A stretch of 64,000 nt of DNA from Nocardioides sp. GY 10113 (GTDB lineage Bacteria > Actinomycetota > Actinomycetes > Propionibacteriales > Nocardioidaceae): NCBI RefSeq assembly GCF_004919105.1, contig NZ_STGK01000002.1, forward strand, positions 1-64,000, read 5' to 3'. The notes under the pieces are model-generated. The model had not been told where the DNA came from and did no database searches. It saw only the letters and a program-made list of their open reading frames with translations. Below are positions 1 through 8,740 of this stretch, in pieces. The number at the start of each line of letters is the position of its first letter. The stretch's first letter is position 1. A program made the position numbers and the translations under genes.

Positions 1-1025
1 GTCACCCCGTTGATGACGACCTTGTCGACCTTGTTGGCGTCGAACAGCTTGAACGACTTCGACTGCGCCACCGCGCCGTCGGTGCCCTTGTCGGTCACCT
101 TCGGGGCCGTGCCGTCGACCACGAACGCGAAGTTCTGGGTGGTCGCGACGTTGCCGACCGCGTCGCGCGAGTTGTAGCGCAGCGTGTAGCTGCCGTCGGC
201 GAAGGTCACCGGCACGTCGAGGACGTCACCGGCCGCCTGGAACGACGTGAACAGCGAGCCGTCCTTGTAGACGTTGCCGATGGTCCGCACGACGCGGTCG
301 TTGTCGGTGGAGATCAGCCGGAAGGCGTAGCCGGGACGGACCAGCGGCGAGCCGTTGGTCAGGGTGGTGACCGGCTTCTCGACGTCGCACACGTACGTCT
401 CCGGGACGTCGGTGACGGTGCGGGTGGCGACGAGCGTCGGCCAGCCGGTGGGGGCGTAGCGCACCCAGGCCGCCAGCGCGGGGTCGGTGGTGCCGCCGAC
501 CTTGCCGTCGTAGTAGACGGTGGTCACCGAGGCGGGCACGTGGTCGGGGTTGGCGACGACGATGGTCGGCTGGCCCTGGGCCGGGACGGTGATGGTCTCC
601 TCCCAGGCTGCCTTGACCTCGCGCTCCTCGGTCCTGACGTTGCCGGTCGGCTCCCAGCCCGAGTGGGCGTCGGGGGCGTTCTCGACCTTGAACCAGTGAA
701 CGATCGTGGTTCCGGGGGTGGTCTTGGTGAACTCCCGCTCGACCACCACGGTCTCGTACTCAGCCGGGTGCCGGACGACGTCGGTGGTCGCCGGCACGTA
801 GTCCGGATTGGCGACCTCGATCTTCTCCGGGCCGACGGCGGGAACGGTGACGGTCTTCGAGTACTGCGACTCGGTGTGCGTCACCGCGGGGACCACCTCG
901 ATCAGCTGCGCTGAGTCGGCGGTGCAGCTCGGGTCGGCTGCGGCGGCCGGGAGGGCCGGGGCGACCAGGACCACGGCGGTCAGGCTGGTGCTCAGGACCG
1001 CTGAGGCGGCAAGGCTCTTCTTCAC
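1..1025 (-). CDS. Exported surface protein with repeated beta domains (3' end outside the window)
   Basis: The gene runs off the left edge; 341 codons are visible. It starts at GTG 1025, with GAGGAG about 9 bases upstream. The N-terminus (KK, then a hydrophobic stretch ending in ALPAAAA) is a Sec signal peptide. After it come two related segments, each carrying VANPDxVPA and a TVTVPA/TITVPA strand. Then comes an immunoglobulin-like segment with YTLRYNSRDAVGN and VDGTAPKVTD, typical of bacterial Ig-like domains on secreted or wall-bound proteins. No catalytic motif is visible in the part present. The C-terminal anchor, if any, lies outside. A role at the cell surface is inferred from the signal peptide and domain style only. 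Confidence 0.8.
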   Translation of the reverse strand, partial: MKKSLAASAVLSTSLTAVVLVAPALPAAAADPSCTADSAQLIEVVPAVTHTESQYSKTVTVPAVGPEKIEVANPDYVPATTDVVRHPAEYETVVVEREFTKTTPGTTIVHWFKVENAPDAHSGWEPTGNVRTEEREVKAAWEETITVPAQGQPTIVVANPDHVPASVTTVYYDGKVGGTTDPALAAWVRYAPTGWPTLVATRTVTDVPETYVCDVEKPVTTLTNGSPLVRPGYAFRLISTDNDRVVRTIGNVYKDGSLFTSFQAAGDVLDVPVTFADGSYTLRYNSRDAVGNVATTQNFAFVVDGTAPKVTDKGTDGAVAQSKSFKLFDANKVDKVVINGV

Positions 1026-1057
1026 TTCGGGTGCTCCTCGGGCAGGGTGGTGCGACA

Positions 1058-1127
1058 CCCCGGGCGGCGAGTGCCGCCGGGGTGAGTGATGCACTCGACC
1101 GGGCCAGCAGACACCGTGGTGCTGCTG
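1058..1127 (-). promoter_or_regulatory. Structured 5' leader of the surface-protein gene
   Basis: Two strong inverted repeats lie just upstream of GTG 1025. One is at 1058-1082 (CCCCGGGCGGC and GCCGCCGGGG around a four-base loop, with one bulge). The other is at 1105-1127 (CAGCAG and CTGCTG arms with partial inner pairing). On the transcribed strand an eight-base CCGTCAGC lies just before the second. The leader is about 215 bases if transcription starts near the box at 1242-1247. It could be an attenuator or riboswitch. I could not assign it to a known class. Confidence 0.4.
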
Positions 1128-1241
1128 ACGGGCTCCGAGCGAAGTCAAGCTGGAAGGCTCCGACTGGCTTGCTGGGCCCGTACCGGCCGAGCAAACGTCC
1201 AGGCGATTCACAGAGTGGAGATCGTTCTCTGGACACTGGCC

Positions 1242-1306
1242 AATCTACTCGGCGGTAACCCGGACGGTTAATCGCCACCCACCGCGTTACAGAGATCTCG
1301 GTCACA
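1242..1306 (-). promoter_or_regulatory. Probable promoter and Crp-like half site
   Basis: Reading the minus strand, TTAACC (1266-1271) is followed after 18 bases by TAGATT (1242-1247), a fair sigma-A-type pair. Further upstream, TGTGACCGAGATCTCT (1291-1306) matches the first half of the Crp consensus TGTGA-N6-TCACA but only part of the second half. The promoter would give the surface-protein gene a long leader. Confidence 0.35.
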
Positions 1307-1563
1307 CTGCGCGCGGGCCGTAGTACCCAGTCGCTTCCGGACCATGTCCCAGCGACTTGGGCCCCCGTACGGGGCGCGCGATCGCCCGGACCGACTCGCT
1401 GTGCGAGCGGCTCAACAGGGCCTTCTACGAGCAGGTCGCTACCCGGTCGTGGCGAACGGCGCAGCGATCACCGAACCGCGACCGAGGGGCTGTGCCGAGG
1501 CGCTCGACATCGTGGGGCGCGGGATCGAGGCGCACCGCTGACGACGCGGGGCGCCGGACGACG
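1307..1563. other. Gene-free stretch
   Basis: No gene is called here. The only open frame of note, 1344-1541 on the plus strand, has no ribosome binding site and no recognisable protein. Its end (ALDIVGRGIEAHR) vaguely resembles the tail of a TetR-family protein, so a decayed remnant is possible but unproven. Confidence 0.4.
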
Positions 1564-2052
1564 TCAGGCCAGGCTGGCGGCGATCTCCTTCGCCCAGGCG
1601 CTGACCGCCTCCGGGTCCCGCCAGTCGCCGGCCATCTTCTTCGCCATCGCGTTCGCCGGGAACCCCTTCGCGTCCGGCTCGAGCCGGCCGCCGAACGTCG
1701 CGTGACCCACGGCGCCCACCCGCTCCATCGCCGCGCGGACATGGCCCACGGGCTCCATCTCACCGGCCGGCTCCGCGTCGTCGCCGATCGGTCCGCTGCT
1801 GAACAGCCACACCTTCGTGTCGCGCAGCGCGTCGGATTCCCGCTTCACGAACCGACGGGCCGCCTTGTGCCACCGGCCGGCGTAGAGGGCACCCCCGACG
1901 ACGACCGCGTCGTAGCTGCCCACGTCGCCCGTCCGCACGGCGGCGGAGCGGACGGTCACCTCGATCCCCTGCTCCGTGAGCGCATCGCCGAGCATCTGCG
2001 CGAGCCCCTTGGTGCCGCCGCGCTTGGAGCCGTAGACCACCAATGCCTTCAT
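1564..2052 (-). CDS. Flavodoxin-domain protein
   Basis: A 162-residue protein of flavodoxin size. The N-terminal MKALVVYGSKRGGTKGLA has the shape of the FMN phosphate-binding loop after strand 1. The middle DAVVVGGALYAGRW and VWLFSSGPIG match later FMN-contacting loops of the flavodoxin/HemG-like group. The C-terminus (AGDWRDPEAVSAWAKEIA) is typical of flavodoxin-domain proteins annotated as protoporphyrinogen-oxidase-like. It probably binds FMN and acts as a cytosolic electron carrier or oxidoreductase. The partner cannot be told. The start ATG 2052 has GAGGGTGG upstream. It stands alone, divergent from the next gene. Confidence 0.85.
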   Translation of the reverse strand: MKALVVYGSKRGGTKGLAQMLGDALTEQGIEVTVRSAAVRTGDVGSYDAVVVGGALYAGRWHKAARRFVKRESDALRDTKVWLFSSGPIGDDAEPAGEMEPVGHVRAAMERVGAVGHATFGGRLEPDAKGFPANAMAKKMAGDWRDPEAVSAWAKEIAASLA

Positions 2053-2177
2053 GGTTCCACCCTCGCCCCCGCACCCGCCCCGGCGGCAGGGGCCGACGAC
2101 ACACCGGCCGGGACCTTCGCCCCGTGCCCCGAGCCACGTCCAGCGGGACGATGGGAGCAGGCACGAGGAGGTGCGCC

Positions 2178-3302
2178 ATGAACCGTGTGAGCGTGTCCAA
2201 CGGACACCACCGCCTGGGGCGGGTCACCCCGGCCGCCACGCCGCTGACGGTGCTGGTGGACCGCTGGGTGACGGACGGGATCATCACCGCCGAGCAGGCC
2301 GCGCTGATCCGCGCCGAGGGCGTGGCCGGCGTCGTCGCGCCGGCTCCCGACAGCGAGCCGGCAGAGGACCGGCCCCACGCCGCGACGCTGGCCGTCGAGG
2401 CGCTCGGCTACCTCGGCGGGGTGATCGTCCTGGTCGGCGCGATCATGGTCGGCGCCCTGTACTGGGACGAGCTGTCCACGGCGGCCCGGCTCGCCCTGAT
2501 CGGTACGGCGGCCGGCGGCCTGGTCGCCGGCGGGCTCCTGGTGCCCGCCCGCCTCGGCGAGGCCGGCGACCGGCTGCGCTCGGTGCTGTGGCTGGCCTCG
2601 ACCGGCGCGTTCGCGGGGTTCATGGGCGTCGCCGCCGTCGACGTGCTCGACCTCGACGACAGCGCCGTGGGCCTGGCGGTGGCCGGCACGACGGCCGTGT
2701 GGGCGGGGGCCCTGTGGACGCTGCGCCACGGCTTCCTCCAGCAGGCCGCGACCGCGGTGCTGCTGATGCTCACCGCCGCCACGACGATCGTCCAGGTCTT
2801 CCCCGACGCCGACTCGCTGCCCGGGCTGGGTGTGTGGGGCGTGGCCGCCGCCTGGCTGCTGCTCGGCTGGGGTGGCGTGCTCGGCCCGCGGGCAGCGGTG
2901 CTGCCGGCGGCCGCCGCGGCCCTCGTGCTGGGCGCGATGACGACGTTCCCCGCCGACGCCGGCGTCGTGCTGGCGCTCGCCACGGCCGCCGCGGTGGTGG
3001 TCCTGGCCGTGGCCTTCCGCGACCTCGTGCTGCTGGTGGTGGGGGCCGCCGGGTCGTTGCTGGTCCTGCCGCAGGCGGTGTCGCTGTGGTTCCCCGACAC
3101 GCTGGCCGCCCCGCTGGCCCTGCTGGTGGTCGGCGCCGGCATGGTTCTCGCCGCGTTGTGGGTCGCGCGGCGCCGCACCGGAAGCGGTCCCGCCGGCGGG
3201 CGGCGGGACCTGGCGGCCGGCGACCGACTGGTCGCGACGTACGCCGCGTGCGCGGTCGCCGCGGCCGTGGCCCTCGCGGTCGTCGTGATCGGGCTGACCT
3301 GA
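2178..3302 (+). CDS. DUF2157-like multi-pass membrane protein
   Basis: 374 residues. ATG 2178 is chosen because AGGAGGT sits 5-6 bases upstream; longer frames to the left overlap the divergent flavodoxin gene. A soluble N-terminal part (about residues 1-70, with LVDRWVTDGIITAEQAALI) resembles the helical head of DUF2157 proteins. After it follow roughly ten hydrophobic segments rich in Ala, Val and Leu. There are no enzymatic motifs. The function is unknown; it sits in the inner membrane. Confidence 0.75.
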   Translation: MNRVSVSNGHHRLGRVTPAATPLTVLVDRWVTDGIITAEQAALIRAEGVAGVVAPAPDSEPAEDRPHAATLAVEALGYLGGVIVLVGAIMVGALYWDELSTAARLALIGTAAGGLVAGGLLVPARLGEAGDRLRSVLWLASTGAFAGFMGVAAVDVLDLDDSAVGLAVAGTTAVWAGALWTLRHGFLQQAATAVLLMLTAATTIVQVFPDADSLPGLGVWGVAAAWLLLGWGGVLGPRAAVLPAAAAALVLGAMTTFPADAGVVLALATAAAVVVLAVAFRDLVLLVVGAAGSLLVLPQAVSLWFPDTLAAPLALLVVGAGMVLAALWVARRRTGSGPAGGRRDLAAGDRLVATYAACAVAAAVALAVVVIGLT

Positions 3303-3344
3303 TCCGAGCCCACGCCCCTCCGCGCGGATGCCCGGCGACGCCGC

Positions 3345-3377
3345 GGCCGCCGGCGCCCGCGTGGGGCACCGGCGGCC
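3345..3377. terminator. Hairpin between convergent genes
   Basis: Perfect nine-base arms GGCCGCCGG (3345-3353) and CCGGCGGCC (3369-3377), with a further partly paired loop, lie between the ends of the DUF2157 gene and the M28 peptidase gene. There is no clear T-run, so intrinsic termination may be weak in either direction. Confidence 0.5.
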
Positions 3378-3404
3378 GACATGGCTGAACAGGCGTCGTA
3401 CTGA

Positions 3405-4901
3405 CTAGTTGATCGACGCCTGGCCCGATGCGTACAGGTAGACGACGTAGGCCATCGCGTCGGCGTTGATCTCCAGTGCCTCGTGGCTCAGGTTCTCGAT
3501 CGTGTCGCAGGCCTGGTGGTAGCACGGGTCGTAGGCCTCACCCGCGATGCCACCCCACTTGGCCGCCTGCTCCTCGGTCTTGATCCCCTCGGCGCCGGTG
3601 AACAGCCCGCCGGCCGGCACGCCGTTGTTGATGAAGGCCTGGTAGTCCGAGCGGCCGCTGAACGCCGTGGGCTCCGACGGGATGCCCCGGTCGGCGTAGA
3701 ACTTCTCGAAGAGCGCCTCGATGTCGTCCGATCCCTCCGGGCCGACGAGCCCGAACCCGGAGCCGTCGCCGTCGTAGATGAACAGGCCGTAGTTCGGGGA
3801 GCCGACCATGTCGAAGTTCAGGTACATCTCGAGGTCGGCGATCTCCTCGTCGCTGAGCTCGTTGACGTAGTGCGTCGACCCGACCAGGCCGCTCTCCTCG
3901 GCACCCCACCAGGCGAACCGGACGTGGTGGGCGAGCTGGCCCTTGTTGGCCGCCTTCGCCACCTGCTCGGCGACCTCGAGCAGCGCGGAGGATCCGGAGC
4001 CGTTGTCGTTGATGCCGGGGCCCTCGTTGACCGAGTCGAGGTGTGCGCCGGCCATCACGACGTTGGAGTCGTCGCCGCCGCGCGAGTCGGCGATCACGTT
4101 GGCGGTCGTGGTGGTCTCGCGGGTGACGTTGGCGAGCACGTGCAGGATCAGCCCCGGGGTGTCGGCGAGCGCGACGCCGAGGTCGTAGGTGGCGTTGAGC
4201 GCCGGGATGCCACCGCTGTAGCCCGCGCCCAGCGTGACCGCCGGGATGCCGGTGCGCGACGGGTCGGTGGTGTTGCCCTGGTTGAAGAAGACGACCGCGG
4301 TCGCGCCGGCCGCCGCCGCGTTCTCGGCCTTGAGCTGGAACGTGCAGGTGCCGCGCTGGATCAGCGCGATGTTGCCCGCCGGGAACCCGGCGAAGTCCGC
4401 CGCCTCGCAGCCGCTCGTGGAGGTGTTGCCCAGCCCGAGCTGCAGGTCGACGGCGGTGACCGCCGCCGTCACCTCGCCCGGCTCCGACTGCGTGGTGGCG
4501 CCGAAGTCGGTGCCCTCGACGTAGCTGGCGGGCGTTGGCGCGACCTGGTCCAGCTCGGAGCCGCCGAGGTCCTCGAAGCTGACGAAGTCGAACTCCTGGA
4601 CGCTGACGTCGTAACCCGCCTTCCGCATCCGGTCCGCGACGTACGCCGCCGACGCGTCGTACCCCGAGGTGCCGGAGGCGCGGGTGTCGCCGTTGGCGTC
4701 GGCGATCTCCTGGAACGCCTGCTCGTGCTCGAGGACCCCGTCGAGGGTGACGCAGTCCAGGACCTTGCGGAGGCTGTCGTTGGTGCGGTTGTCGCACCCG
4801 GTGGTGGGGGCTGCGGTGGCGGTGCCGCCGGCGACCGAGAGGCCGGCCGCGACGAGACCTGCCGCGGAGATGAGTGCTGCTGACCTGCGGAACGAACTCA
4901 C
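3405..4901 (-). CDS. Secreted M28 family zinc aminopeptidase with PA domain
   Basis: 498 residues. It starts at GTG 4901, with AGGAG 7 bases upstream; the frame extends further but without a better start. Residues 1-35 form a Sec signal peptide (RRSAALISAAGLVAAGLSVAGG). A protease-associated (PA) domain follows (about 120-230, with GNIALIQRGTCTFQLKAENA). Then comes the M28 catalytic domain with AGAHLDSV (H287), NDNGSGSS (D299), WWGAEESGLVGS, FDMVGSPN and a late YHQACD histidine. These are the di-zinc ligands and the general-base Glu of the Streptomyces griseus-type aminopeptidase family. It should release N-terminal residues from peptides outside the cell. Paired cysteines may form disulfides. 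Confidence 0.93.
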   Translation of the reverse strand: MSSFRRSAALISAAGLVAAGLSVAGGTATAAPTTGCDNRTNDSLRKVLDCVTLDGVLEHEQAFQEIADANGDTRASGTSGYDASAAYVADRMRKAGYDVSVQEFDFVSFEDLGGSELDQVAPTPASYVEGTDFGATTQSEPGEVTAAVTAVDLQLGLGNTSTSGCEAADFAGFPAGNIALIQRGTCTFQLKAENAAAAGATAVVFFNQGNTTDPSRTGIPAVTLGAGYSGGIPALNATYDLGVALADTPGLILHVLANVTRETTTTANVIADSRGGDDSNVVMAGAHLDSVNEGPGINDNGSGSSALLEVAEQVAKAANKGQLAHHVRFAWWGAEESGLVGSTHYVNELSDEEIADLEMYLNFDMVGSPNYGLFIYDGDGSGFGLVGPEGSDDIEALFEKFYADRGIPSEPTAFSGRSDYQAFINNGVPAGGLFTGAEGIKTEEQAAKWGGIAGEAYDPCYHQACDTIENLSHEALEINADAMAYVVYLYASGQASIN

Positions 4902-4948
4902 ATGGACTCCTACCGAGAAGTCGGCGTCCCCGTTGACGCCGTCCGGGC

Positions 4949-4977
4949 AATCTAGGGGTCTAGTCCACGGTTGTGAA
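4949..4977 (-). promoter_or_regulatory. Promoter of the M28 aminopeptidase
   Basis: On the minus strand TTCACA (4972-4977) and TAGATT (4949-4954) are separated by exactly 17 bases. That is a good sigma-A-type promoter, giving a leader of about 40 bases before GTG 4901. It lies in the 101-base gap downstream of the DUF389 gene. Confidence 0.6.
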
Positions 4978-5002
4978 GGGTGTGCTCCGGTCCGGCCCGG
5001 CC

Positions 5003-6004
5003 TCAGCCGCCGGACGGACGCACCTCGGTCTTCGTGCCGACGGTCGACTCGAGCCGGACGCCGAACACGTCGAGCAGCCGGTCGTCGAGGGCGGCGCGCA
5101 GGTCGTCGATCGGGGGCAGCTCGCCCGGGGCCTTCACCGACACGACGAGCACCAGGCCCTCGGCGGACACGTCGGTCACCTCCGCCCCCGGGATGTCGGC
5201 GATCCACTCCTGGGCCACCTCCTTCGCGGTGCGGGTGTAGTTGGCGAAGACGTAGTTGAGGAAGGTGTTGGCCAGCAGCGGCACCAGAACGGCCACCATG
5301 AGGCCGGTCAGCACGGCATAGGCCCGGCGGCGCGACTGACCCCGGCTCCGGGTGGCCTCGTCCGCGTACCCGAGGACGGCGAAGACGGTCGCGCCGGCCA
5401 GGACGAGCGCCAGGAGGTTGGAGACGAACAGCAGCGTCGCACCGAGGGCCAGCCCCCAGTCCCCCGACCCCAGGCAGATGCCGACCACGGCCAGGGGCGG
5501 CACCAGGGAGATCGCGATCGCCACGCCCGGCAGGACCGCCGCGACGTCGCGCCGGGCCAGCGCCACCGCCCCGGCCAGCCCGGTGGCCAGCGCCGCCACC
5601 ATGTCCAGCACCCCGGGCGAGACCCGGCTGCTGATCTGTGGGTTGTCGAGCAGCACGTATCCGACCGGCAGGACCTGGGAGAAGACCACGCCGATCACCA
5701 CCACGAGCAGCGAGCCCGTCAGCACGTAGCGGCCCGCGCGGTTGCTCTCGCGCTTGGCGATCGCCAGGGCGATGCCCATGATCGGCGTCGCCAGCGGCGC
5801 GATGATCATCGCGCCGATCACGGTGGCGGTGGACTCGCCGAGCACGCCGGCCGAGGCGATCACCGCCGAGAGCGTCAGCATCGTCCAGAACGCCGATCTC
5901 TTGGCGCGGACGTCCCCGGCCCGCAGGTCGAGGTCGTCGGTCAGCTCCTCCAGCGTGCGGCGCTGGTTCTCCGGCAACAGGATCCCGCGGATCTGGTAGG
6001 CCAT
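5003..6004 (-). CDS. DUF389 (TIGR00341-type) membrane protein
   Basis: 333 residues from ATG 6004. A short N-terminal helix (ENQRRTLEELTDDLDL) precedes about seven to eight membrane segments. These include the glycine/proline-rich ATVIGAMIIAPLATPIMGIALA, which is the signature of the DUF389 family. A soluble tail (EVAQEWIADIPGAEVTDV and onward) ends the protein. The function of the family is not established. No good ribosome site precedes the ATG. CATACT lies five bases upstream, so the mRNA may be leaderless. Confidence 0.85.
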   Translation of the reverse strand: MAYQIRGILLPENQRRTLEELTDDLDLRAGDVRAKRSAFWTMLTLSAVIASAGVLGESTATVIGAMIIAPLATPIMGIALAIAKRESNRAGRYVLTGSLLVVVIGVVFSQVLPVGYVLLDNPQISSRVSPGVLDMVAALATGLAGAVALARRDVAAVLPGVAIAISLVPPLAVVGICLGSGDWGLALGATLLFVSNLLALVLAGATVFAVLGYADEATRSRGQSRRRAYAVLTGLMVAVLVPLLANTFLNYVFANYTRTAKEVAQEWIADIPGAEVTDVSAEGLVLVVSVKAPGELPPIDDLRAALDDRLLDVFGVRLESTVGTKTEVRPSGG

Positions 6005-6151
6005 GTCTGAGTATGGTCCACGGCGAGCCGCTCCGCGCCCTGATCCGGAGCGTGCGGCGGCGTCGCGATCGCCGCTGCCCGGGTCGCCGCGGTCGGCACC
6101 GAGGAGGCCGCGGGCGGTGCGGTGTCGGCGTACGGGCCTAGCGTGAGCGGT

Positions 6152-6703
6152 ATGGCCACCACCACCCCCACCGCACCCGCACCCGTCGGCGAGCGCGCGG
6201 ACCTCGTCGACTCCCTGCGCCGCCACCGAGGCTTCCTGCTGACCACCGTCGATGCGATCACCGACGATCAGGCGCGCGAGCGCACCACCGTCAGCGAGCT
6301 GACGCTCGGCGGCCTGATCAAGCACGTCGCCACCACCGAGGAGCAGTGGGCCGAGTTCGTCGCCAGCGGCCCCGCGGACGCGATCGACTACTCCACCGTC
6401 GACTGGAGCAACCCGCCCGCCGAGGTGGTCGCGTTCATGGAGTCCCACCGAATGGGCGAGGACGAGACGCTGGCCGGTCTCCTCGAGCGGTACGCCGAGG
6501 TGGCCGCCGCCACGGACCGGCTGGTCGCCGAGCTGCCCGACCTGGACCTGTCGTGGCCGCTGCCGGAGGCGCCCTGGTTCGAGCCCGGTGCCCGGTGGAC
6601 GGCCCGGCGGACGTTCCTGCACATCATCGCCGAGACCGCGCAGCACGCCGGCCACGCCGACATCATCCGCGAAGCGCTGGACGGCCAGAAGACGATGGGG
6701 TGA
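6152..6703 (+). CDS. DinB-family (four-helix metal-binding) protein
   Basis: 183 residues. It carries the histidine triad of the DinB/YfiT-like fold: LIKHVATTEEQW early, and FLHIIAETAQHAGHADIIREAL near the end, which would hold a divalent metal. Actinobacterial relatives act as thiol-dependent (mycothiol or bacillithiol) transferases or are of unknown function; the substrate here is unknown. The start ATG 6152 follows TAGCGT (6139-6144) by seven bases, so it is probably leaderless. An upstream in-frame GTG at 6122 is less likely. Confidence 0.85.
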   Translation: MATTTPTAPAPVGERADLVDSLRRHRGFLLTTVDAITDDQARERTTVSELTLGGLIKHVATTEEQWAEFVASGPADAIDYSTVDWSNPPAEVVAFMESHRMGEDETLAGLLERYAEVAAATDRLVAELPDLDLSWPLPEAPWFEPGARWTARRTFLHIIAETAQHAGHADIIREALDGQKTMG

Positions 6704-6738
6704 GCGTCGAGCGCTCCGGACCGATCAGCGCCGAGCGA

Positions 6739-7203
6739 TCAGTACTCGCCCTTGATCACGAAGAAGGTGCCCCGGATGGTGCCGGCCAGCTTCGACCGCT
6801 GACGGGCGAACTTGAACCGGTCCGCCAGCTCCGCGGGCACCTCCATGCCGTCGGACAGCTTGAACCCGACGGCGCGCTTGCCGCCCTCGGCCAGCGTGTA
6901 GAGCACGTTGATCGCCAGACCGGACTCGTAGAACACGTGGGTCCAGCGCACCCCCTCGACCTCCATCTCGCTCGCCTCCAGCGGCGGCGAGGAGATCTCG
7001 AGGTCGCGCTCCTCCTTGAGGATGCGGTGCACGTAGTCGACCAGGTCGCTGGCCTCCGCCGCGGGCACCACGGCGAACTCGCGGGAGTACTTGTTCTTGA
7101 AGTAGCGCGCCTCGTTCGCGCGCAGCCCGGCCAGCGCCTCGGCGACCGGCGAGGACTCCAGACCGACGGTGGAGACGTCGGTGAAGTCGACGACGTAGGA
7201 CAT
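6739..7203 (-). CDS. Hypothetical protein, 154 residues
   Basis: I do not recognise this family. ATG 7203 has a strong GGAGGAGGT site, so the gene is well translated. It has no signal peptide and no membrane segment. The composition is that of a small alpha/beta globular protein, with RYFKNKYSREFAVVP and a C-terminal SKLAGTIRGTFFVIKGEY. It is convergent with the DinB-family gene. It lies downstream of, and in the same direction as, the flavoprotein gene at 7342-8316, 138 bases away, so co-transcription is possible. Confidence 0.7.
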   Translation of the reverse strand: MSYVVDFTDVSTVGLESSPVAEALAGLRANEARYFKNKYSREFAVVPAAEASDLVDYVHRILKEERDLEISSPPLEASEMEVEGVRWTHVFYESGLAINVLYTLAEGGKRAVGFKLSDGMEVPAELADRFKFARQRSKLAGTIRGTFFVIKGEY

Positions 7204-7341
7204 GCGACCTCCTCCGCGTCCGCGGTCCGTCCGCGGCGCTGACGGCCGACGTGGTGCGTCGGCTCCGCGGCAACGCTAGCGGTCGTCCAGCCCGACCGGC
7301 GGGGCGACCGCCCGTGTCGTCGCCACTCGCCGGGCGAGCAC

Positions 7342-8316
7342 TCAGGCGCGCGCCCGGACCGTCAGCGCAGCCGGGTCCAGACCCACGGCGTCGTACGCCG
7401 CACGGGCCGCGGCGACGTACTCCGCAGACTGCTCCACCAGCCACCGGTCGTAACCGTCGTCCAGGCAGCGCACGCCACCCTCCAGCGCCAGCGTCAGGCC
7501 GCGCCCGGAGAGCGGGTCCACGCAGAGCGCCGCGTCACCGGCCGCCCGGGGACCGCCGTCCGACAGCCGGATCTGAGCTCGGACCTGATCGACCCGCGGC
7601 ACCTGGTCGGCGGCCTCGTCCGGCAGCCACGACGGTGCGCTCCCGAGCGCACGGCGCCAGACCGCGCGCAGCGCGTCGGGCCCACGCGAGGCCAACGCAC
7701 CGGTCAGGGTCAAGGAGACCGAGCAGGTCACGCCGTCGCCGATCGCCGACCAGCACGGCCCCGCGGCCACCTCCACCCGCCGGCCACGCAACCCGGGCAG
7801 GGCGGCGGGCGGCAGCGAGACGGTGAGGACGGTCCGGTCGGGGCCGAGGTCGCGCCGCGGACCGGGCGTGTGCCGGCCGGCGGCGAGGACGCCCACCACG
7901 GCCTCGGTCGCCTCGTCGTCCTGGCGCGTGCGCACCCGATCGGCCAGCGTCCGGATCCGTACGCCGGCGGCGGCGGCGAGGTCGCGCAGCAGCGGGTCGA
8001 GCCAGGCACGGTCGACCACCCAGCCCTCCGGGCCGCACGGGACCGCGCGCTCGACCACCGGGTCGTACCAGCCCAGGCCGGCCAGCGCGGAGGCAGCGCG
8101 CAGGTCCAGCGTCTCGAGCGTGCCGGGGTCGGGGATCCGGCCGAGGCCGAGGAGCGTCGCGCGATCGCCGTTGAGGGCGGCGGCGGCCGCGGCGACCGTC
8201 CCGGCCGGGCCGTCCCCGAGGACGACCACCGAGCTCACCGGGTGCCGCCCGCCCCGGACCACCGGGTGGCCCAGGTCGCCGGACTCACGGTCGGGACGTC
8301 GGACGTCGTCGTTCAT
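7342..8316 (-). CDS. FAD-dependent oxidoreductase, halogenase/LodB-like
   Basis: 324 residues from ATG 8316, with GAGGAG upstream. The N-terminal VVVLGDGPAGTVAAAAAALNG is an FAD-binding Rossmann loop (GxGxxG type). GDAALCVDPLSGRGLTLAL near residue 275 is the second flavin motif of the tryptophan-halogenase/PHBH-like group. The layout resembles the flavoprotein maturases LodB and GoxB that modify quinone-cofactor oxidases, but no LodA/GoxA-type partner is nearby. The substrate is therefore unknown. Confident as a flavoprotein, uncertain as to subgroup. Confidence 0.7.
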   Translation of the reverse strand: MNDDVRRPDRESGDLGHPVVRGGRHPVSSVVVLGDGPAGTVAAAAAALNGDRATLLGLGRIPDPGTLETLDLRAASALAGLGWYDPVVERAVPCGPEGWVVDRAWLDPLLRDLAAAAGVRIRTLADRVRTRQDDEATEAVVGVLAAGRHTPGPRRDLGPDRTVLTVSLPPAALPGLRGRRVEVAAGPCWSAIGDGVTCSVSLTLTGALASRGPDALRAVWRRALGSAPSWLPDEAADQVPRVDQVRAQIRLSDGGPRAAGDAALCVDPLSGRGLTLALEGGVRCLDDGYDRWLVEQSAEYVAAARAAYDAVGLDPAALTVRARA

Positions 8317-8398
8317 GGCGGGCTCCTCGGGAGGTCGGGTCGTCTCTGGGAGGACCCAGGCGCCGGGTGCCTGATACACGGCGACCTACGATGCCGGC

Positions 8399-8740
8399 GT
8401 GCACCGGATCTTCACCACGAGCGTCGCCTCGGTCTACCCGCACTACGTGAACAAGGTGGAGCGGAAGGGACGGACCGTCGCCGAGCTGGACGCCGTGATC
8501 GCCTGGCTGACCGGCTTCGACGAGGCGGCGCTGCGCGAGCACCTGGAGGCGGGCACCACGTTCGAGGAGTTCTTCGCCGCGGCGGACCTCAATCCCGGGG
8601 TGTCCCTGATCACCGGCAGCGTCTGCGGGGTGCGGGTCCAGGAGGTCGAGGACCCGCTGATGCGCCAGATCCGCTACCTCGACAAGCTGGTCGACGAGCT
8701 CGCCAAGGGCCGGCCGTTGGAGAAGGTGCTGCGCTCCTGA
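8399..8740 (+). CDS. DUF2200 family protein
   Basis: 113 residues. It matches the whole length of DUF2200 proteins, starting [20 protein letters not shown] and ending [19 protein letters not shown]. The biochemical role of the family is unknown; it is a small cytosolic protein. GTG 8399 lies six bases after TACGAT (8387-8392) with no ribosome site, so it is probably leaderless. It is transcribed away from the flavoprotein gene. Confidence 0.88.
   Translation: MHRIFTTSVASVYPHYVNKVERKGRTVAELDAVIAWLTGFDEAALREHLEAGTTFEEFFAAADLNPGVSLITGSVCGVRVQEVEDPLMRQIRYLDKLVDELAKGRPLEKVLRS

Noticed and set aside
1058..1127. Firm assignment as a c-di-AMP riboswitch
   Set aside because: Only one short core string matches; the other conserved blocks could not be aligned by eye.
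1344..1541. 65-codon open frame in the first intergenic region
   Set aside because: No ribosome site, no family match by eye. A TetR-like tail was considered but the similarity is too weak.
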